In this document: positions 41,530-51,663 of the stretch, one piece after another
How positions within the stretch are numbered: position 1 is the stretch's first letter
Layout of the letters: each line of letters opens with the position of its first letter
Made by a program: the position numbers and the translations under genes
Assembly: GCF_901472535.1 (NCBI RefSeq)
Contig: NZ_LR590470.1
Span: 3,906,001-3,970,000, forward strand
Source of the DNA: Sphingobacterium daejeonense
Lineage (GTDB): Bacteria; Bacteroidota; Bacteroidia; Sphingobacteriales; Sphingobacteriaceae
DNA length: 64,000 nucleotides
Direction of reading: 5' to 3'
Notes under the pieces: model-generated
The model's database searches: none
Told to the model about the DNA's origin: nothing
The model's input: only the letters and a program-made list of their open reading frames with translations

Positions 41530-42894
41530 TTACAATGTTTTGATCCAGCTAACGATATCCCTCATTAGCTCTGGATTCACTGTTTCTTCGATTTCTGAAT
41601 ACTCACCCACTGCCCCTGTTTTAGCATGCTGAAACAAGTGATTAAAGGTTGGGTAAACTTTGGATTCAGCTTTTTTATTTTTTGGAAGGTTCTTCATCAG
41701 ACTTTCCATGTTCTGAACTGCCGGAACCTGAACATCCTTGCCACCAAAAGCAGCAAATATCGGAATCTTAATTTTTTTGATAAATGGTATAGGATCAATT
41801 TTTATAAAATGACGGAACCATGGAGTAACCAATGCGCCGATTTGATCAGCACTCTCTAAATTCTGGCTACCTTTAACCGACTTCATATTCTCGCGGATAG
41901 CATCAAAAGCCTTAGCACTAGGAAGGTCTGAACCCATGATTTCATAGTTCTTCTTGATCATTGCCAATTCCTCTTTTGAAATTGATAACCCCTGCGATTT
42001 CATCACCGCTTCATTTTGCAATAACATCAAGGAATCCATTGGAATCATTGGACCTGCTAAAGTAACGATGAAGTTAAGTCCTGAAGCCTGCTGACCTGCT
42101 AATATCGTTGCTATCAATCCTCCCTCACTATGACCTATAATACCTACTTTCATAGGATCTACCTGTGGCTGTTTCCTTAGAAAATTTACAGCAGCCAAAG
42201 CATCTTTTCCAAAATCAGCAGTAGTACCCTTACTGAAATCGCCTGTAGATTTATTGATACCCCTATCATCATAGCGTAGAACTACAATGTTGTTCTTTGT
42301 CAAATAATCAGCCAATACCTTAAATGGCTCATGCCCCATCAATGTCTCATTCCGATCCTGAGGACCACTCCCAGAAACTAACACCACTGCAGGATATTTA
42401 CCAGCCTCTTTTGGTTTAGTAATAGTTCCCGCAAGCGTAACCTTATCAATCGTATTTTCAAAATTCACATCTACCGTATCATATGAATATGGAGGATTCA
42501 CGCGTTGACTTCTTTTCATGGAAGAAGCTTTTTGAGCTTGTGCTTCAGTTAATTTGTTCAGTATCAAATCCACCTTGAGCCCTCCCTGTTGAAATTTTCC
42601 ATCAATTGAATTTCTGTCTGCACTGATCTTGCCTGCATATTTAATCCCAAGGTTCTTCATCTCCAAAAAAATGGAATCACCTTCAGATACAATACTGGTC
42701 AATGGGAATTTATTCGTTGATTGTTTTGGACTTTGCATTGTCCCTTCCCATTCACCATTATATTTGAGCCCAAATATTAAGGGCATTTCCATACCTGAAA
42801 CTTTCAAATCTCCTTTCCAATTCCCTTCAAAGGATTGAGTAAACCCCATGGTGCATGAACACAATAATATTAATGCTAAAAAATAACTCTTCAT
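41530..42894 (-). CDS. Secreted alpha/beta hydrolase (esterase)
   Basis: 454 residues. Signal peptide to about residue 20; an N-terminal domain of about 110 residues (EGNWKGDLKVSG, lipocalin-like); then the hydrolase with oxyanion-region VSGSGPQDRNET, nucleophile GHSEGG, aspartate in GGKDVQVP and histidine in FNHLFQH. It resembles the EstA-like family with N-terminal domain often seen in Bacteroidetes. Substrate unknown. It is convergent with susD and may be unrelated to it. Confidence 0.86.
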   Translation of the reverse strand: MKSYFLALILLCSCTMGFTQSFEGNWKGDLKVSGMEMPLIFGLKYNGEWEGTMQSPKQSTNKFPLTSIVSEGDSIFLEMKNLGIKYAGKISADRNSIDGKFQQGGLKVDLILNKLTEAQAQKASSMKRSQRVNPPYSYDTVDVNFENTIDKVTLAGTITKPKEAGKYPAVVLVSGSGPQDRNETLMGHEPFKVLADYLTKNNIVVLRYDDRGINKSTGDFSKGTTADFGKDALAAVNFLRKQPQVDPMKVGIIGHSEGGLIATILAGQQASGLNFIVTLAGPMIPMDSLMLLQNEAVMKSQGLSISKEELAMIKKNYEIMGSDLPSAKAFDAIRENMKSVKGSQNLESADQIGALVTPWFRHFIKIDPIPFIKKIKIPIFAAFGGKDVQVPAVQNMESLMKNLPKNKKAESKVYPTFNHLFQHAKTGAVGEYSEIEETVNPELMRDIVSWIKTL

Positions 42895-42898
42895 AAAC

Positions 42899-43094
42899 TT
42901 ATAAATAAGGATAAATAATCTTAAAAACCATATCTAAAACCAATGTCAATAAAACGATGGCAATAGTATGAACTAACCTTTTACTGTTAATGGCAATTTT
43001 CATTCCTACCACCAATAAGTGAAAGAAATAATACAATAATAAAAATACCCAATAAACCACTAATCGTAAGAATAATCAGGTTTCTGGTATCCAT
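42899..43094 (-). CDS. Small two-helix membrane protein, one frameshift
   Basis: About 64 residues. Starts at an ATG that overlaps the end of the upstream membrane gene: MDTRNLIILTISGLLG, then GIFIIVLFLSL. After one extra base near 43019 is removed it continues MKIAINSKRLVHTIAIVLLTLVLDMVF to a TAA at 42899. Two hydrophobic stretches and the overlapping start support a gene, but it is short and broken. It would be the last gene of the DUF2089 operon. Confidence 0.45.
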
Positions 43095-43498
43095 CTTAAT
43101 ATTCTTGATATTTCCATTTCGAGCTCTTTAACCATAGAATTACTAACTTCCATCGTAAATGGATTCATGGTTATCAAAACCACTATGATCAGCGCTAACT
43201 GAGCAATCAGAACAGCAATCAATACATCTATAAATCTGGTTTTTGAATATACAATTTTGCCATAGGCGAACATACACAGTGTCAAGCCTGCCGTATTAAT
43301 GGTACCATTCAATAAGCACCTCCAATATTCTTTCGGTTCTGACTTATGCAAATGAATAATTCCATCATTGATAAAGTGTAGAAAATAACTCAACACACTC
43401 ATCAAGAAAAAACCTATAGCGCCAATAATTAACAATTTTTCGCTGGTAACATCCTCAAATGGATTGATAAGGACATTCATAAAATCTCTAGAACTCAT
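43076..43498 (-). CDS. Integral membrane protein, Yip1-like, unknown function
   Basis: 140 residues with four or five hydrophobic segments (starting near 24, 60, 90, 105). MNVLINPFEDVTSEKLLIIG resembles the start of Yip1-like proteins in the DUF2089 operons. Its start overlaps the preceding gene's stop by 11 bases. No catalytic motif is visible. Confidence 0.6.
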   Translation of the reverse strand: MSSRDFMNVLINPFEDVTSEKLLIIGAIGFFLMSVLSYFLHFINDGIIHLHKSEPKEYWRCLLNGTINTAGLTLCMFAYGKIVYSKTRFIDVLIAVLIAQLALIIVVLITMNPFTMEVSNSMVKELEMEISRILRWIPET

Positions 43499-43953
43499 CT
43501 TTATATGGTTTATATTGGTTTATAATCTTTTGGACCTCTTCAGGTTTTTGTGTTCCAATCAATATTTTGCTACTATCTTTTAGAACTAATTGTAAACCTT
43601 GATTTCCTTTTGCAGTCATTGCTCTTCCATCTTTGCCAAACCGATAACCCCAACCACCAAAATCTGAAATACCATAAGTTCTTACATAAGCATATGAAAC
43701 TGTATCCCAAGGTATAAACTTTTTCCAAACGAAAGGGTATAAACACAATATAAATACCTTCTGATGTATAATTAGTCTTTAGCCGTAATAACATTAAACC
43801 AATTAAAACAATTCCAGTAATAATAATCGCAGGATTTTTAAGTATCCCAATAGGATTGTTTATGTCTTGATAAACCTGATAACCAAAAATAGGCAGGATG
43901 ATCAACAATAGCCATAAGGCAAACATATTCTGAGACTCTCTAAAACTTGTCAT
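43488..43953 (-). CDS. Membrane protein with PH-like domain, one frameshift
   Basis: About 155 residues. Two N-terminal TM helices (residues 11-28 and 43-60) precede a soluble beta-rich domain (TNYTSEGIYIVFIPFVWKKFIPWDTV, ISDFGGWGYRFGKDGRAM, LVLKDSSKILIGTQKPEEV), the arrangement of bacterial PH-domain membrane proteins. One extra base near 43731 splits it. Start is 2 bases after the regulator's stop. Function unknown. Confidence 0.65.
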
Positions 43954-43955
43954 GT

Positions 43956-44225
43956 TTAAGTAGTTTGAAGTGATTTAACTTTATGGATTAGATCATCCAA
44001 TTTATTGCGGACTGTAGGATAACTCTTACCCATCTTGCTGGCCATCTCTTTCAAACTTCCAGAATTCAAAAGAAATTCTATGATGAATTCTTGCTCTTCG
44101 GGTTCCAGTCGCATCAAAAGTGGAAAATTAAACTTTCCAGCGACCTCGGTTTCACAGCTATCGCAACGTAATTTAACAACCGTCAATTCATTATTACATG
44201 CTGGACATTGAATAGGAAACTTCAT
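43956..44225 (-). CDS. DUF2089-type Zn-ribbon/HTH regulator
   Basis: 89 residues from MKFPIQCPACN. An N-terminal zinc ribbon has CPAC and CDSC; the C-terminal half LEPEEQEFIIEFLLNSGSLKEMASKMGKSYPTVRNKLDDL looks like a helix-turn-helix and is typical of DUF2089. It heads an operon with a PH-domain protein, a Yip1-like protein and a tiny membrane protein. It is likely the transcription regulator of that unit. Confidence 0.8.
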   Translation of the reverse strand: MKFPIQCPACNNELTVVKLRCDSCETEVAGKFNFPLLMRLEPEEQEFIIEFLLNSGSLKEMASKMGKSYPTVRNKLDDLIHKVKSLQTT

Positions 44226-44360
44226 ATTATAAAATATTATATTAATAAAATTAAACAATACTTTAATAATATTAAAATTATTATCAATATTTATTAGGAA
44301 AGGAATTGTTGAATGCTAAGAAATATTCTTATTTGTATATTTGCACAATTTAATTAAGAA

Positions 44361-45108
44361 ATGAGAAAGATATTAGGATTTATCCTTACCCCCATATTTT
44401 ATATTTGCTTTGTATTATCATTGTTGATTTTTCATCCTATTCAATGGTTATGCCTAAAGATTGGAGGTTATTCTGCACACAAGAAAAGTGTGGATATTTT
44501 AAACGGATTTTTGGTTGCCTGTAATTACATTCTTTTCAATAGAACACAATTTATTGACAATAAAAATATCCCTGTTGGAAAACCTATCGTATTTATTGCC
44601 AATCACCAAAGCACATATGATATTCCACCGTTAATCTACTTTCTAAGAAGATTCCATGGAAAATTTATTTCCAAAATTGAATTGATGACTGCAAATATTC
44701 CAAGTATTTCATTTAATCTAAAGCATGGAGGTGCTGCTAATATTGACAGGAAGGATCCAAAGCAATCGATCGCTGAAATTCTAACATTAGCAAACAACAT
44801 GAAGAAAAACAATTGGTCAGCTTTTATCTTCCCGGAAGGGACTAGAACAAAAACCGGCAAAATGAAAGCATTTTCGGTTGGAGGAATTGCAACGCTGTTA
44901 AAGAAAAATCCCGATGCGCTAGTTGTCCCAATCGCGATAAATGGTTCTTATAAAATGGTACAATGGGGAGTGTTTCCTTTAAGACCATTCACTCATATGT
45001 CTTGGGAAGTTTTGGACCCAATCGATACAAAGGGCTTAAATGCAGAAGAAATTGTGAAAAAAAGCAGAAGATCTAATCCGTCAAAAAGTTAAAGAAGAAA
45101 ACTTCTAG
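44361..45108 (+). CDS. plsC: 1-acyl-sn-glycerol-3-phosphate acyltransferase, one frameshift
   Basis: Membrane acyltransferase making phosphatidic acid. NHQSTYD (H-x4-D) and FPEGTRTKTG are the two catalytic motifs; two TM segments lie at the N-terminus. About 248 residues. One extra A in a run near 45062 displaces the last codons; corrected, the C-terminus ends VKKAEDLIRQKVKEENF, stop 45108. The convergent glycosyltransferase gene stops just 1 base away. Confidence 0.88.
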
Positions 45109-45109
45109 T

Positions 45110-46211
45110 TTATTTGACAGTCCTTCCCTTCCAGTCATATTTCCCAATGTTTCCAATTATTCCAATGTAAACTAGATACAGCGAATGGATTACCGACAAG
45201 AAAGGTAAATTCCATAACAATTCGCGACGTCCTACAAAAGAAACAATCGGATATAAAAAGGCAAGCTCTACCCCTATCTTCATTAATAAGGAGATAATTA
45301 CCAATTCGCTGGCTTCAAAGATTCCAAACAATAAGAAAATAAGACTCAATAATAAAGACAGGTTGAACAACCAAATACAAACACCCAGCACAACGACCTT
45401 TTTGTCCTTGTACTTGGTACTTTTGGATGCCCAACGCTTTCTCTGGCTCAGGAAAGATTTAAGGTTTTCTTTTGCATCTGTATAGACAACTGCTTCTCTA
45501 GATTTACAGAAACCAATACGGTCGGCATATTTTTCAGCAACCTTGTGCAACAATAATTCATCATCGCCAGACGCCAATTCATCGATACCATTAAATCCCC
45601 CCATTTCAAAAAACAAGGATTTCCTATAAGCTAGGTTTGCTCCATTGCATGTTGTTGGGTTCCCGTTACCAATACCAGCAGCACCCAAGCCTATAAGATA
45701 TAAGAATTCTAAGGTCTGTAATTTCTCAAAATAGGACTTCTCCTCATCATAGCACACGGGTGACGATACCATCAATTTATTGTGGAGTTCCATATATTGA
45801 ATGATACTGAGCAACCATTGTGATCCCATCCGACAATCTGCATCTGTAGTGACGATAATTTCTCCCGAAGATTCATTAATCGCTCGATTGATAGCAAATT
45901 TCTTATAAGAATTGAGTTTGTTGCCCTCATCCAAGGTGATTAATTTCACTCCTTTATCTGCATAGCTCTCTACAATCTCTCCAGTCCTGTCAGTAGAATG
46001 GTCATCAACAACAATAATCTCCAATAGTTCCTTAGGATATTGCTGAGCAACAATATTATCCAACGTTTTCCCGATATTATGTTCCTCATTTCTTGCAGCA
46101 ATAATCACTGTAACCTTAGAAATAGGCATCTTGGAATGATTAGTAAAATATGGCAATTTCATCCCAACCATTGCGCATATAAAGTACCAAGACCACATAG
46201 ACCATGGTCAT
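45110..46211 (-). CDS. Membrane glycosyltransferase family 2, one frameshift
   Basis: About 366 residues. N-terminal TM, then VTVIIAARNEEHNIGKTLDNI, VVDDHSTDRTGE (DDH), TTDADC (metal-binding DxD), GDDELL and QRKRW, all typical of processive or polysaccharide-type GT2 enzymes; two or three TM helices at the C-terminus. I place the start at 46211 because MTMVYVVLVL gives the expected N-terminal membrane helix after removal of one T near 46174; the uncorrected frame starts at 46198. Acceptor and donor unknown. It follows a flippase-like gene by 16 bases. Confidence 0.85.
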
Positions 46212-46227
46212 GATAAACAGAAAAAAA

Positions 46228-47205
46228 CTAAGATTTATTATCACTGATGTAATTCACGTTAAAAACAAAAAATGCTCCTATGATTGCAGGGAATATCAAA
46301 TTAACAAACCAAACACAGGACACAATCGCCATTACTGCAATTTCTTGCGTAGTAATATAAGCATACAAATTGCTAGCCACAAAAACTACGAACACTAAAG
46401 TCAAAAATATCTAAAGAAGGGAACGGCAGATTGAATAAAAAACATAATAAATATCATTAATACCATAGAAACAATTGGCAAGTCCGGCAAAATGACCAGC
46501 ATCAAAATGATATATTGTGAGGTAAAAATCGCAAAACGAAATGCTGACAAGAATAGAACATATGCTAACTCCCTAACCGAAAAATCCTCCAATACCGCAA
46601 AGAACGGCTTTATTTTCTGTAAGAACTTAACCTTGCCAACTAAATAATCAACCCAAGAAACATTTGAAATATAGGATTACAAAAGCTAGAGCATAAATCA
46701 CGGCAATAATCCATATACCAAAATCGACGGAGGACGGGGTATCAATAAACGTAGTGATAAACCAAGCGATGCTCAAAGAACCAAACACACTGGTAAGTAC
46801 TAATTGAGCAAACAACCCAACTCCCATCGCAACAGCACCAGTAGCTCGATTTTCCGGCTTCAACACCATTACCCTACCGCCATATTCACCGATTCGGTTT
46901 GGTGTGAATATAGCCCAAGTAAGTCCGCAAAAAACAGATTTAGTAGCCTTCCAAATGCTTAGTTTCTCGATCCTGCGACTCAAGAACCGCCATTTGATGA
47001 CTTCCAAAAACCAATTCATGAACATCAGCAGTACCACAGCAAATAAGATCAAACGAATAGTCAACGGATCGATTTGATGAATTAAATGTTCAAATTCTAT
47101 CAAATTCTTCTGATTGTTAACCTTTGTAACAACAAACCACATTGCTAATGCAACGATGGCTATTTTTATCAGTAGATTGAGATATTTACGCTGTGTCTGT
47201 GTCAA
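46228..47205 (-). CDS. Flippase-like integral membrane protein, several frameshifts
   Basis: About 325 residues after correction, with eight or more TM helices. WFLEVIKWRFL and the FTPNRIGEYGGRV stretch place it in the LPG-synthase TM/UPF0104 superfamily (the Pro-x-R-x-GE-x-GG variant). Extra T bases near 46655, 46418 and 46381-46385 break it into three frames; removing them gives one run to TAG at 46228. It probably translocates a lipid or glycolipid together with the downstream glycosyltransferase. A divergent, related gene is at 35159-36081. Confidence 0.78.
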
Positions 47206-47294
47206 CTTTTATTTATGAAAGCACAATTTTAACAATTTTTTAATAAATAACCGTTTTTAGTGGGCAATGTTTAGAAAAATCGTATTATTGCACT

Positions 47295-47858
47295 ATGCAA
47301 AAAGGAACCAGCAAAAGAGCGGATAATATTGGGGATAGACCCCGGCACAGTGGTTTTAGGATATGGTATCCTAAAGGAAGTGAACAAAAAAATCTCGCTG
47401 ATCACGCTGGGAGTTATAAAAATGGGGCATTTGGACGATCATGGTCTTAAGCTTCAGCGCATATTCAAAAAAACGAGTGCTCTGATTGCTGAGTATAACC
47501 CTGATTGCGTGCTTTGGAAGCTCCTTTCTACGGCAAAAACATTCAAGTGATGCTAAAACTCGGACGTGCACAGGGTGTTGCAATGGCCGCCGCGCTGAAC
47601 GCAGACATCCCAATCTTTGAATACTCTCCGAGAAAAATCAAACAATCTGTTACCGGTAATGGAAACGCCAGCAAAGAACAGGTCGCAGCCATGTTACAAA
47701 CTCTCCTCTCATTTAAAGAAACACCCGAGTTCCTGGACGCAACAGATGGCTTGGCCGTAGCAGTATGCCATGCATTCCAACAAAATCAATCAACAGGTGG
47801 AAAAAACTACTCTGGATGGGAAGCATTCGTAAAAGATAACCAGAAAAGAATCCGTTAA
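47295..47858 (+). CDS. ruvC: Crossover junction endodeoxyribonuclease RuvC, two frameshifts
   Basis: Holliday-junction resolvase. GIDPGT carries the first catalytic Asp, LEAPFYGKN the Glu, and [12 protein letters not shown] the last two Asp. About 187 residues. An extra G near 47321 hides the start ([18 protein letters not shown] in corrected form) and one base lost near 47509 interrupts before LEAPFYG. The stop overlaps that of the convergent gene by a few bases. No ruvA or ruvB nearby. Confidence 0.92.
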
Positions 47859-48899
47859 AGCTGAACCTGCCGGATTACATTTTTGACATTGAGCTCAATT
47901 ATATCTGTCATCGAATGGCAATGGTAGTATTTTTCATTATTATAGTATTTTGCATAGCCATCACGAAGTCGCTCGATATTCTCTTTGGTGGATAATATCT
48001 GGGTCTTGGAAGCATCTCTGAGATCTTTAATACGGTGCCTTTCACTTCGAACCCGATGAACAATCGAAGAACGCTCTTCTTGTTGATACTGTAAGACGGT
48101 CTTCTCATTCAAATGCTCCATAGATAGTTTCACGTAAGGTAGATTCTCCTTGAAGAATTGAGGCATATAAACTTTTATATTACCTTCATAAAACTGTTGG
48201 TCGAAATCAATTGCCCTAATCCGAAACTGAAAATCATCAAAAATCAGGAGTGATCTGCATAACAAAGTTATAAGCCCGCATATCTCCCAACATCGATATA
48301 ATGCATCGCTCATTGAACTTTACAAATTCCTTGGCAATCCTGGTCTGATTATAATCCGGAGTTTCCATACGGGTTTTGGCAAAGGTGTCTCCAGGGATGC
48401 CGACAATATGCTCCTCTACAAGGGTATCCTTATCATATATATAATTGACTTGATTTGGAGAAACAATCTCTTCGAGCTCCAATCCATATATCCGCGAAGC
48501 ATCTGCCTGTTTGATATAAAAATAATCATAAACGTCATTCAGTCGATTGACAATCTTGACACGAAAAGGATGGGTATTTCCAAAAGCACAGAATTCAATT
48601 TTCTCAATAACCTTATGCTGGACTATTCTGGTATTACCGGAAGCTTTTAATTGGGCATAGACAATTTTCAATTGATCATAGAGTACATCTTGGATATGTG
48701 GCGGATATAAGGGAATTTCCCAAAGAGTATCATTTCCAAATTTATCCAGTGAAGGGATGGTTTCTTGGAAACTCAGCAAATCAAAGTAAGATAATGGCAG
48801 CTTAGCATCTCGCTGATAAGCCTTTAGATATTTCAACAAGCCTGGTCCAACTGGAAAAATCGGTTTTTTCCTTGAAATCTTTACATCATCTTCTTTCAT
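47855..48899 (-). CDS. Kinase-like protein of unrecognised family, one frameshift
   Basis: About 347 residues after removal of one T near 48243. I do not know the family. The order of parts resembles a protein-kinase fold: FYIK (Lys about residue 130), an ELEE helix about 141-144, a hinge-like [10 protein letters not shown], then MLGDMRAYN with D206 and N211 in D-x4-N spacing, and IDFD about 230 where a kinase has DFG. That pattern also matches aminoglycoside phosphotransferase-like enzymes. The C-terminal 100 residues are charged and helical ([19 protein letters not shown]). No regulator or toxin neighbour is present; ruvC is convergent. Substrate unknown. Confidence 0.5.
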
Positions 48900-49075
48900 A
48901 ACACTCCAATGTGATTAAAAACTAAAGTACGAAAAATAGTTGTTGTATACAGCAATGTAAAAATGTTAAAAAAAATGACATAAATTTACAATTGATTATT
49001 ATAATCACAATAATTGTTATTATTTTTGAAAAAATTAGAAAATAAGAATTATTATTTGAAAGGCTTATAAATGGA

Positions 49076-49101
49076 AGAAGCTCCCCGGGCGAGGAGCTTC
49101 T
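49076..49101 (+). other. Hairpin in the leader of the Lrp-type gene
   Basis: AGAAGCTCC, loop CCGGGCGA, GGAGCTTCT, with no following T run. It lies about 180 bases upstream of the ATG. The rest of 48900-49278 is A/T-rich and holds no gene I can support. Possible attenuation is a guess. Confidence 0.45.
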
Positions 49102-49278
49102 ACGCTAACCAATTATAAACCTATGTTATTTTGAGGGAAGTAACATGCAAACATTGTAATGTTTTAACATGTTTGTTGATACAAATTTAATTTTTATACC
49201 AAATAAATTAAAATTTATTTGATTTTTTTAGATATTTTTAAAAAACACAAGACAAATAAACAGATAAATACCATTTTT

Positions 49279-49749
49279 ATGGAAAAAAACTATTCAAATT
49301 ACGATTTAGACAACCTAGATGTTCAAATTTTATCCATTTTAATGGAAGATGCCTCAATTCCCTATACTGAAATTGCAAAAAAACTAATAGTTTCTGGTGG
49401 AACTATCCATGTTCGCATGAAAAAAATGGAAGAATTGGGAATAATTAGAGGTTCAAACTTAATTATCAACCCTCAAAAGGTTGGATTTGACATCACAGCC
49501 TTCTTAGGAATCTATTTAGAGAAAGGTTCTCAGTATTCTGACGCCGTAGAACAGCTAAGACAAGTAAAAGAAGTAGTAGAATTACACTATTGTACGGGTC
49601 AATATAGTATGTTCGCTAAGATTATCTGCAAAGATACATCACACTTACGTAAGGTATTGAACGAAGATATTCAAGGTTTGAAAGGAATTCAGCGTACAGA
49701 AACCATAATTTCCTTAGAAGAGAGCATCAAAAGACAAATCACACTATAA
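49279..49749 (+). CDS. Lrp/AsnC family transcriptional regulator
   Basis: 156 residues from MEKNYSNYDLDNLDV; an upstream in-frame ATG lies in an A/T-rich leader without fold. N-terminal HTH: LDNLDVQILSILMEDASIPYTEIAKKLIVSGGTIHVRMKKM; C-terminal RAM ligand domain from FDITAFLGIYL to the end. Lrp family members sense amino acids. It is convergent with the argD-argE cluster, and that position suggests, but does not prove, arginine control. It ends at a terminator. Confidence 0.88.
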   Translation: MEKNYSNYDLDNLDVQILSILMEDASIPYTEIAKKLIVSGGTIHVRMKKMEELGIIRGSNLIINPQKVGFDITAFLGIYLEKGSQYSDAVEQLRQVKEVVELHYCTGQYSMFAKIICKDTSHLRKVLNEDIQGLKGIQRTETIISLEESIKRQITL

Positions 49750-49753
49750 AAAA

Positions 49754-49781
49754 AAGCGGGCAATGCCCGCTTTTTTTTCTT
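49754..49781 (+). terminator. Intrinsic terminator between the Lrp-type gene and argE
   Basis: AAAGCGGGC, loop AAT, GCCCGCTTT, then eight or more T; the preceding A run makes it nearly bidirectional, so it could also stop the arg cluster. Confidence 0.88.
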
Positions 49782-49795
49782 ATTATCTATTTTTT

Positions 49796-50860
49796 TTAGA
49801 TTATTCCCCCCAAAAGATCGATATAATATCGAATTCCTGCTCCAATTTCATCCACATATATAAATTCATCTGCAGAATGGGACCTCGCAGAGTCACCAGG
49901 GCCAGTTTTTATAGATGGAATCGATAAAATCGCTTGATCACTCATCGTCGGACTACCATACAATTCTTTACCCAATGAAATTCCTGACAAAACTATCGGA
50001 TGATCGATAGAAATAGATGATGGATTCAAACGAGTAGAACGTGCTTCCACATTCGATCTCACATTTTCTTTAATAATTTCCAGTACTTCGAGATTGGTAT
50101 AAACATCGGTAGTCCTTACATCAACAACAAACTTACAACTGGCAGGCACAACATTGTGCTGAGAACCCGCTTCTATCATCGTAACGCTCATCTTAACCGG
50201 ACCTAAAAATTCTGATTTCTTCGGGAACTCAAAAGTATTGAACCAATTGATATCCTTAATTGCTTTATAAATAGCATTATCACCCTCTTCCCTGGCAGCA
50301 TGGCCTGATACTCCTATTGCTTCGCAGTCCAATACCATCAATCCTTTCTCAGCAACAGCCAAGTTCAGAAGCGTTGGCTCACCAATAATGGCAAATTCGC
50401 ATGGCTTGACATGCTTATATGCCTCTTCCAATCCTCCTTTGCCAGAAACCTCCTCTTCAGCAGATGCTATCAAACACAAATTGAAAGGCAAGTCCTCCCG
50501 ATCGTAATAATACCGGAAACAAGCAATTAGGGAAACTAGACATCCTCCAGCATCATTACTCCCTAAGCCATATAGCTTACCATCTTCAATTACTGGAAAA
50601 TACGGATCCTTTAGATATCCTGGATTAGGTTTCACCGTATCATGATGTGAGTTTAAAAGAATAAATGGCTTAGCATCATCAACAAACTTATTGTATGCTA
50701 TCACATTATTCCCAACCCTCTCGGTTCTGATTCCTTTTGAACTTAGGAATTCCTCTAATATCTGAGCTGTTTGATCTTCTTCTCTACTGAAAGATTGAAT
50801 CGTAATCAATCGTTTCAGAAGAACTGTACTATCATCAATTAAATGCTCAATATTAGTCAT
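49796..50860 (-). CDS. argE: M20-family acylornithine/acylcitrulline deacylase
   Basis: Zinc metallohydrolase removing the acyl group from an arginine intermediate. 354 residues from MTNIEHLIDD. Metal-binding motifs: NSHHDTVKP, GLGSNDAGG, SAEEEVSGKGG (catalytic Glu and ligand Glu) and GPGDSARSHSADEF. In the acylornithine-carbamoyltransferase route, the likely substrate is acylcitrulline rather than acylornithine. The start ATG lies inside the proC end (8-base overlap), so the genes are translated together. Confidence 0.88.
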   Translation of the reverse strand: MTNIEHLIDDSTVLLKRLITIQSFSREEDQTAQILEEFLSSKGIRTERVGNNVIAYNKFVDDAKPFILLNSHHDTVKPNPGYLKDPYFPVIEDGKLYGLGSNDAGGCLVSLIACFRYYYDREDLPFNLCLIASAEEEVSGKGGLEEAYKHVKPCEFAIIGEPTLLNLAVAEKGLMVLDCEAIGVSGHAAREEGDNAIYKAIKDINWFNTFEFPKKSEFLGPVKMSVTMIEAGSQHNVVPASCKFVVDVRTTDVYTNLEVLEIIKENVRSNVEARSTRLNPSSISIDHPIVLSGISLGKELYGSPTMSDQAILSIPSIKTGPGDSARSHSADEFIYVDEIGAGIRYYIDLLGGII

Positions 50861-51652
50861 TGTATAAACCTCCTGCTTTTTTTGCAGACAATTTAATTCC
50901 CTTGATGAATGCAGAACTGAAACCATTGTGTTCCATTTCGTTCAGTCCAGCAATTGTACATCCTTTTGGAGATGTCACCTTATCAATTTCACTTTCAGGA
51001 TGGCTTTCCATTTGGAGCAATAGATCTGCTGCTCCTTTAGCGGTTTGTATTGCCATCTTTAAAGCATCATGCGCATGAAAACCAATCTCTACACCACCTT
51101 GTGAGGCAGCACGAATACTGCGCAAGAAAAAGGCAATCCCACAGGCACACAATGCCGTAGCTGAAGTCATCAGGTCCTCATTGATAACTACAACAGATCC
51201 TACGGATTCGAAGATTTTAGAAACTTCGTTTACCTTTCCCTCTGCTGCACTGTCCGTAGCAATACAGGTCATGGACTGGCCAATAGCAATGGCCGTATTT
51301 GGCATTGCCCTGACCACAATTTTATCTTGACCCAATACTTCTTTGATATCATGGCAGGTAACGCCAGAAACTACCGAAATAACGGTCTGTGACGATGACA
51401 ATACCGGAGCCAACTCATCCATTACCTTACGAATCTGCTGAGGCAAAATCGCTAGAACGATGAATTCTGCTTCTTTTATAGCCTCCGCATTTGAATCACT
51501 AACATTATAACCCTGTTCTTTTTCTTGAGAAAGGGACGCAAGGTTCTTCTTGTAATGGTAATTTCACCAGCTTTGCAATAATTTGACTTGACCAGGCCTT
51601 TAGCCAAGGATAATCCAATATTACCGCCTCCAATAATTGTTATCTTATTCAT
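50853..51652 (-). CDS. proC: Pyrroline-5-carboxylate reductase, one frameshift
   Basis: Reduces P5C to proline with NADPH. The N-terminal KITIIGGGNIGLSLAKGL is the nucleotide-binding loop; RAMPNTAIAIGQSMT and the TSPKGCTIAGLNEME segment are diagnostic of ProC. About 265 residues. One A lost near 51543-51545 disrupts the frame after TRR; correction gives NLASLSQEKEQ. Its place inside an arginine operon is unusual outside the Bacteroidetes; one rationale is rescue of glutamate semialdehyde that cyclises to P5C. Gene starts 12 bases after argB. Confidence 0.88.
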
Positions 51653-51663
51653 TTTATTTAGGT

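Noticed and set aside
46204..46398. Plus-strand frame between the glycosyltransferase and flippase genes
   Set aside because: It lies opposite the real end of the flippase-like gene and vanishes once the frameshifts are corrected.
47855..47858. Stop-codon overlap of ruvC and the kinase-like gene as a regulatory feature
   Set aside because: A four-base convergent overlap is common in compact genomes and gives no further signal.
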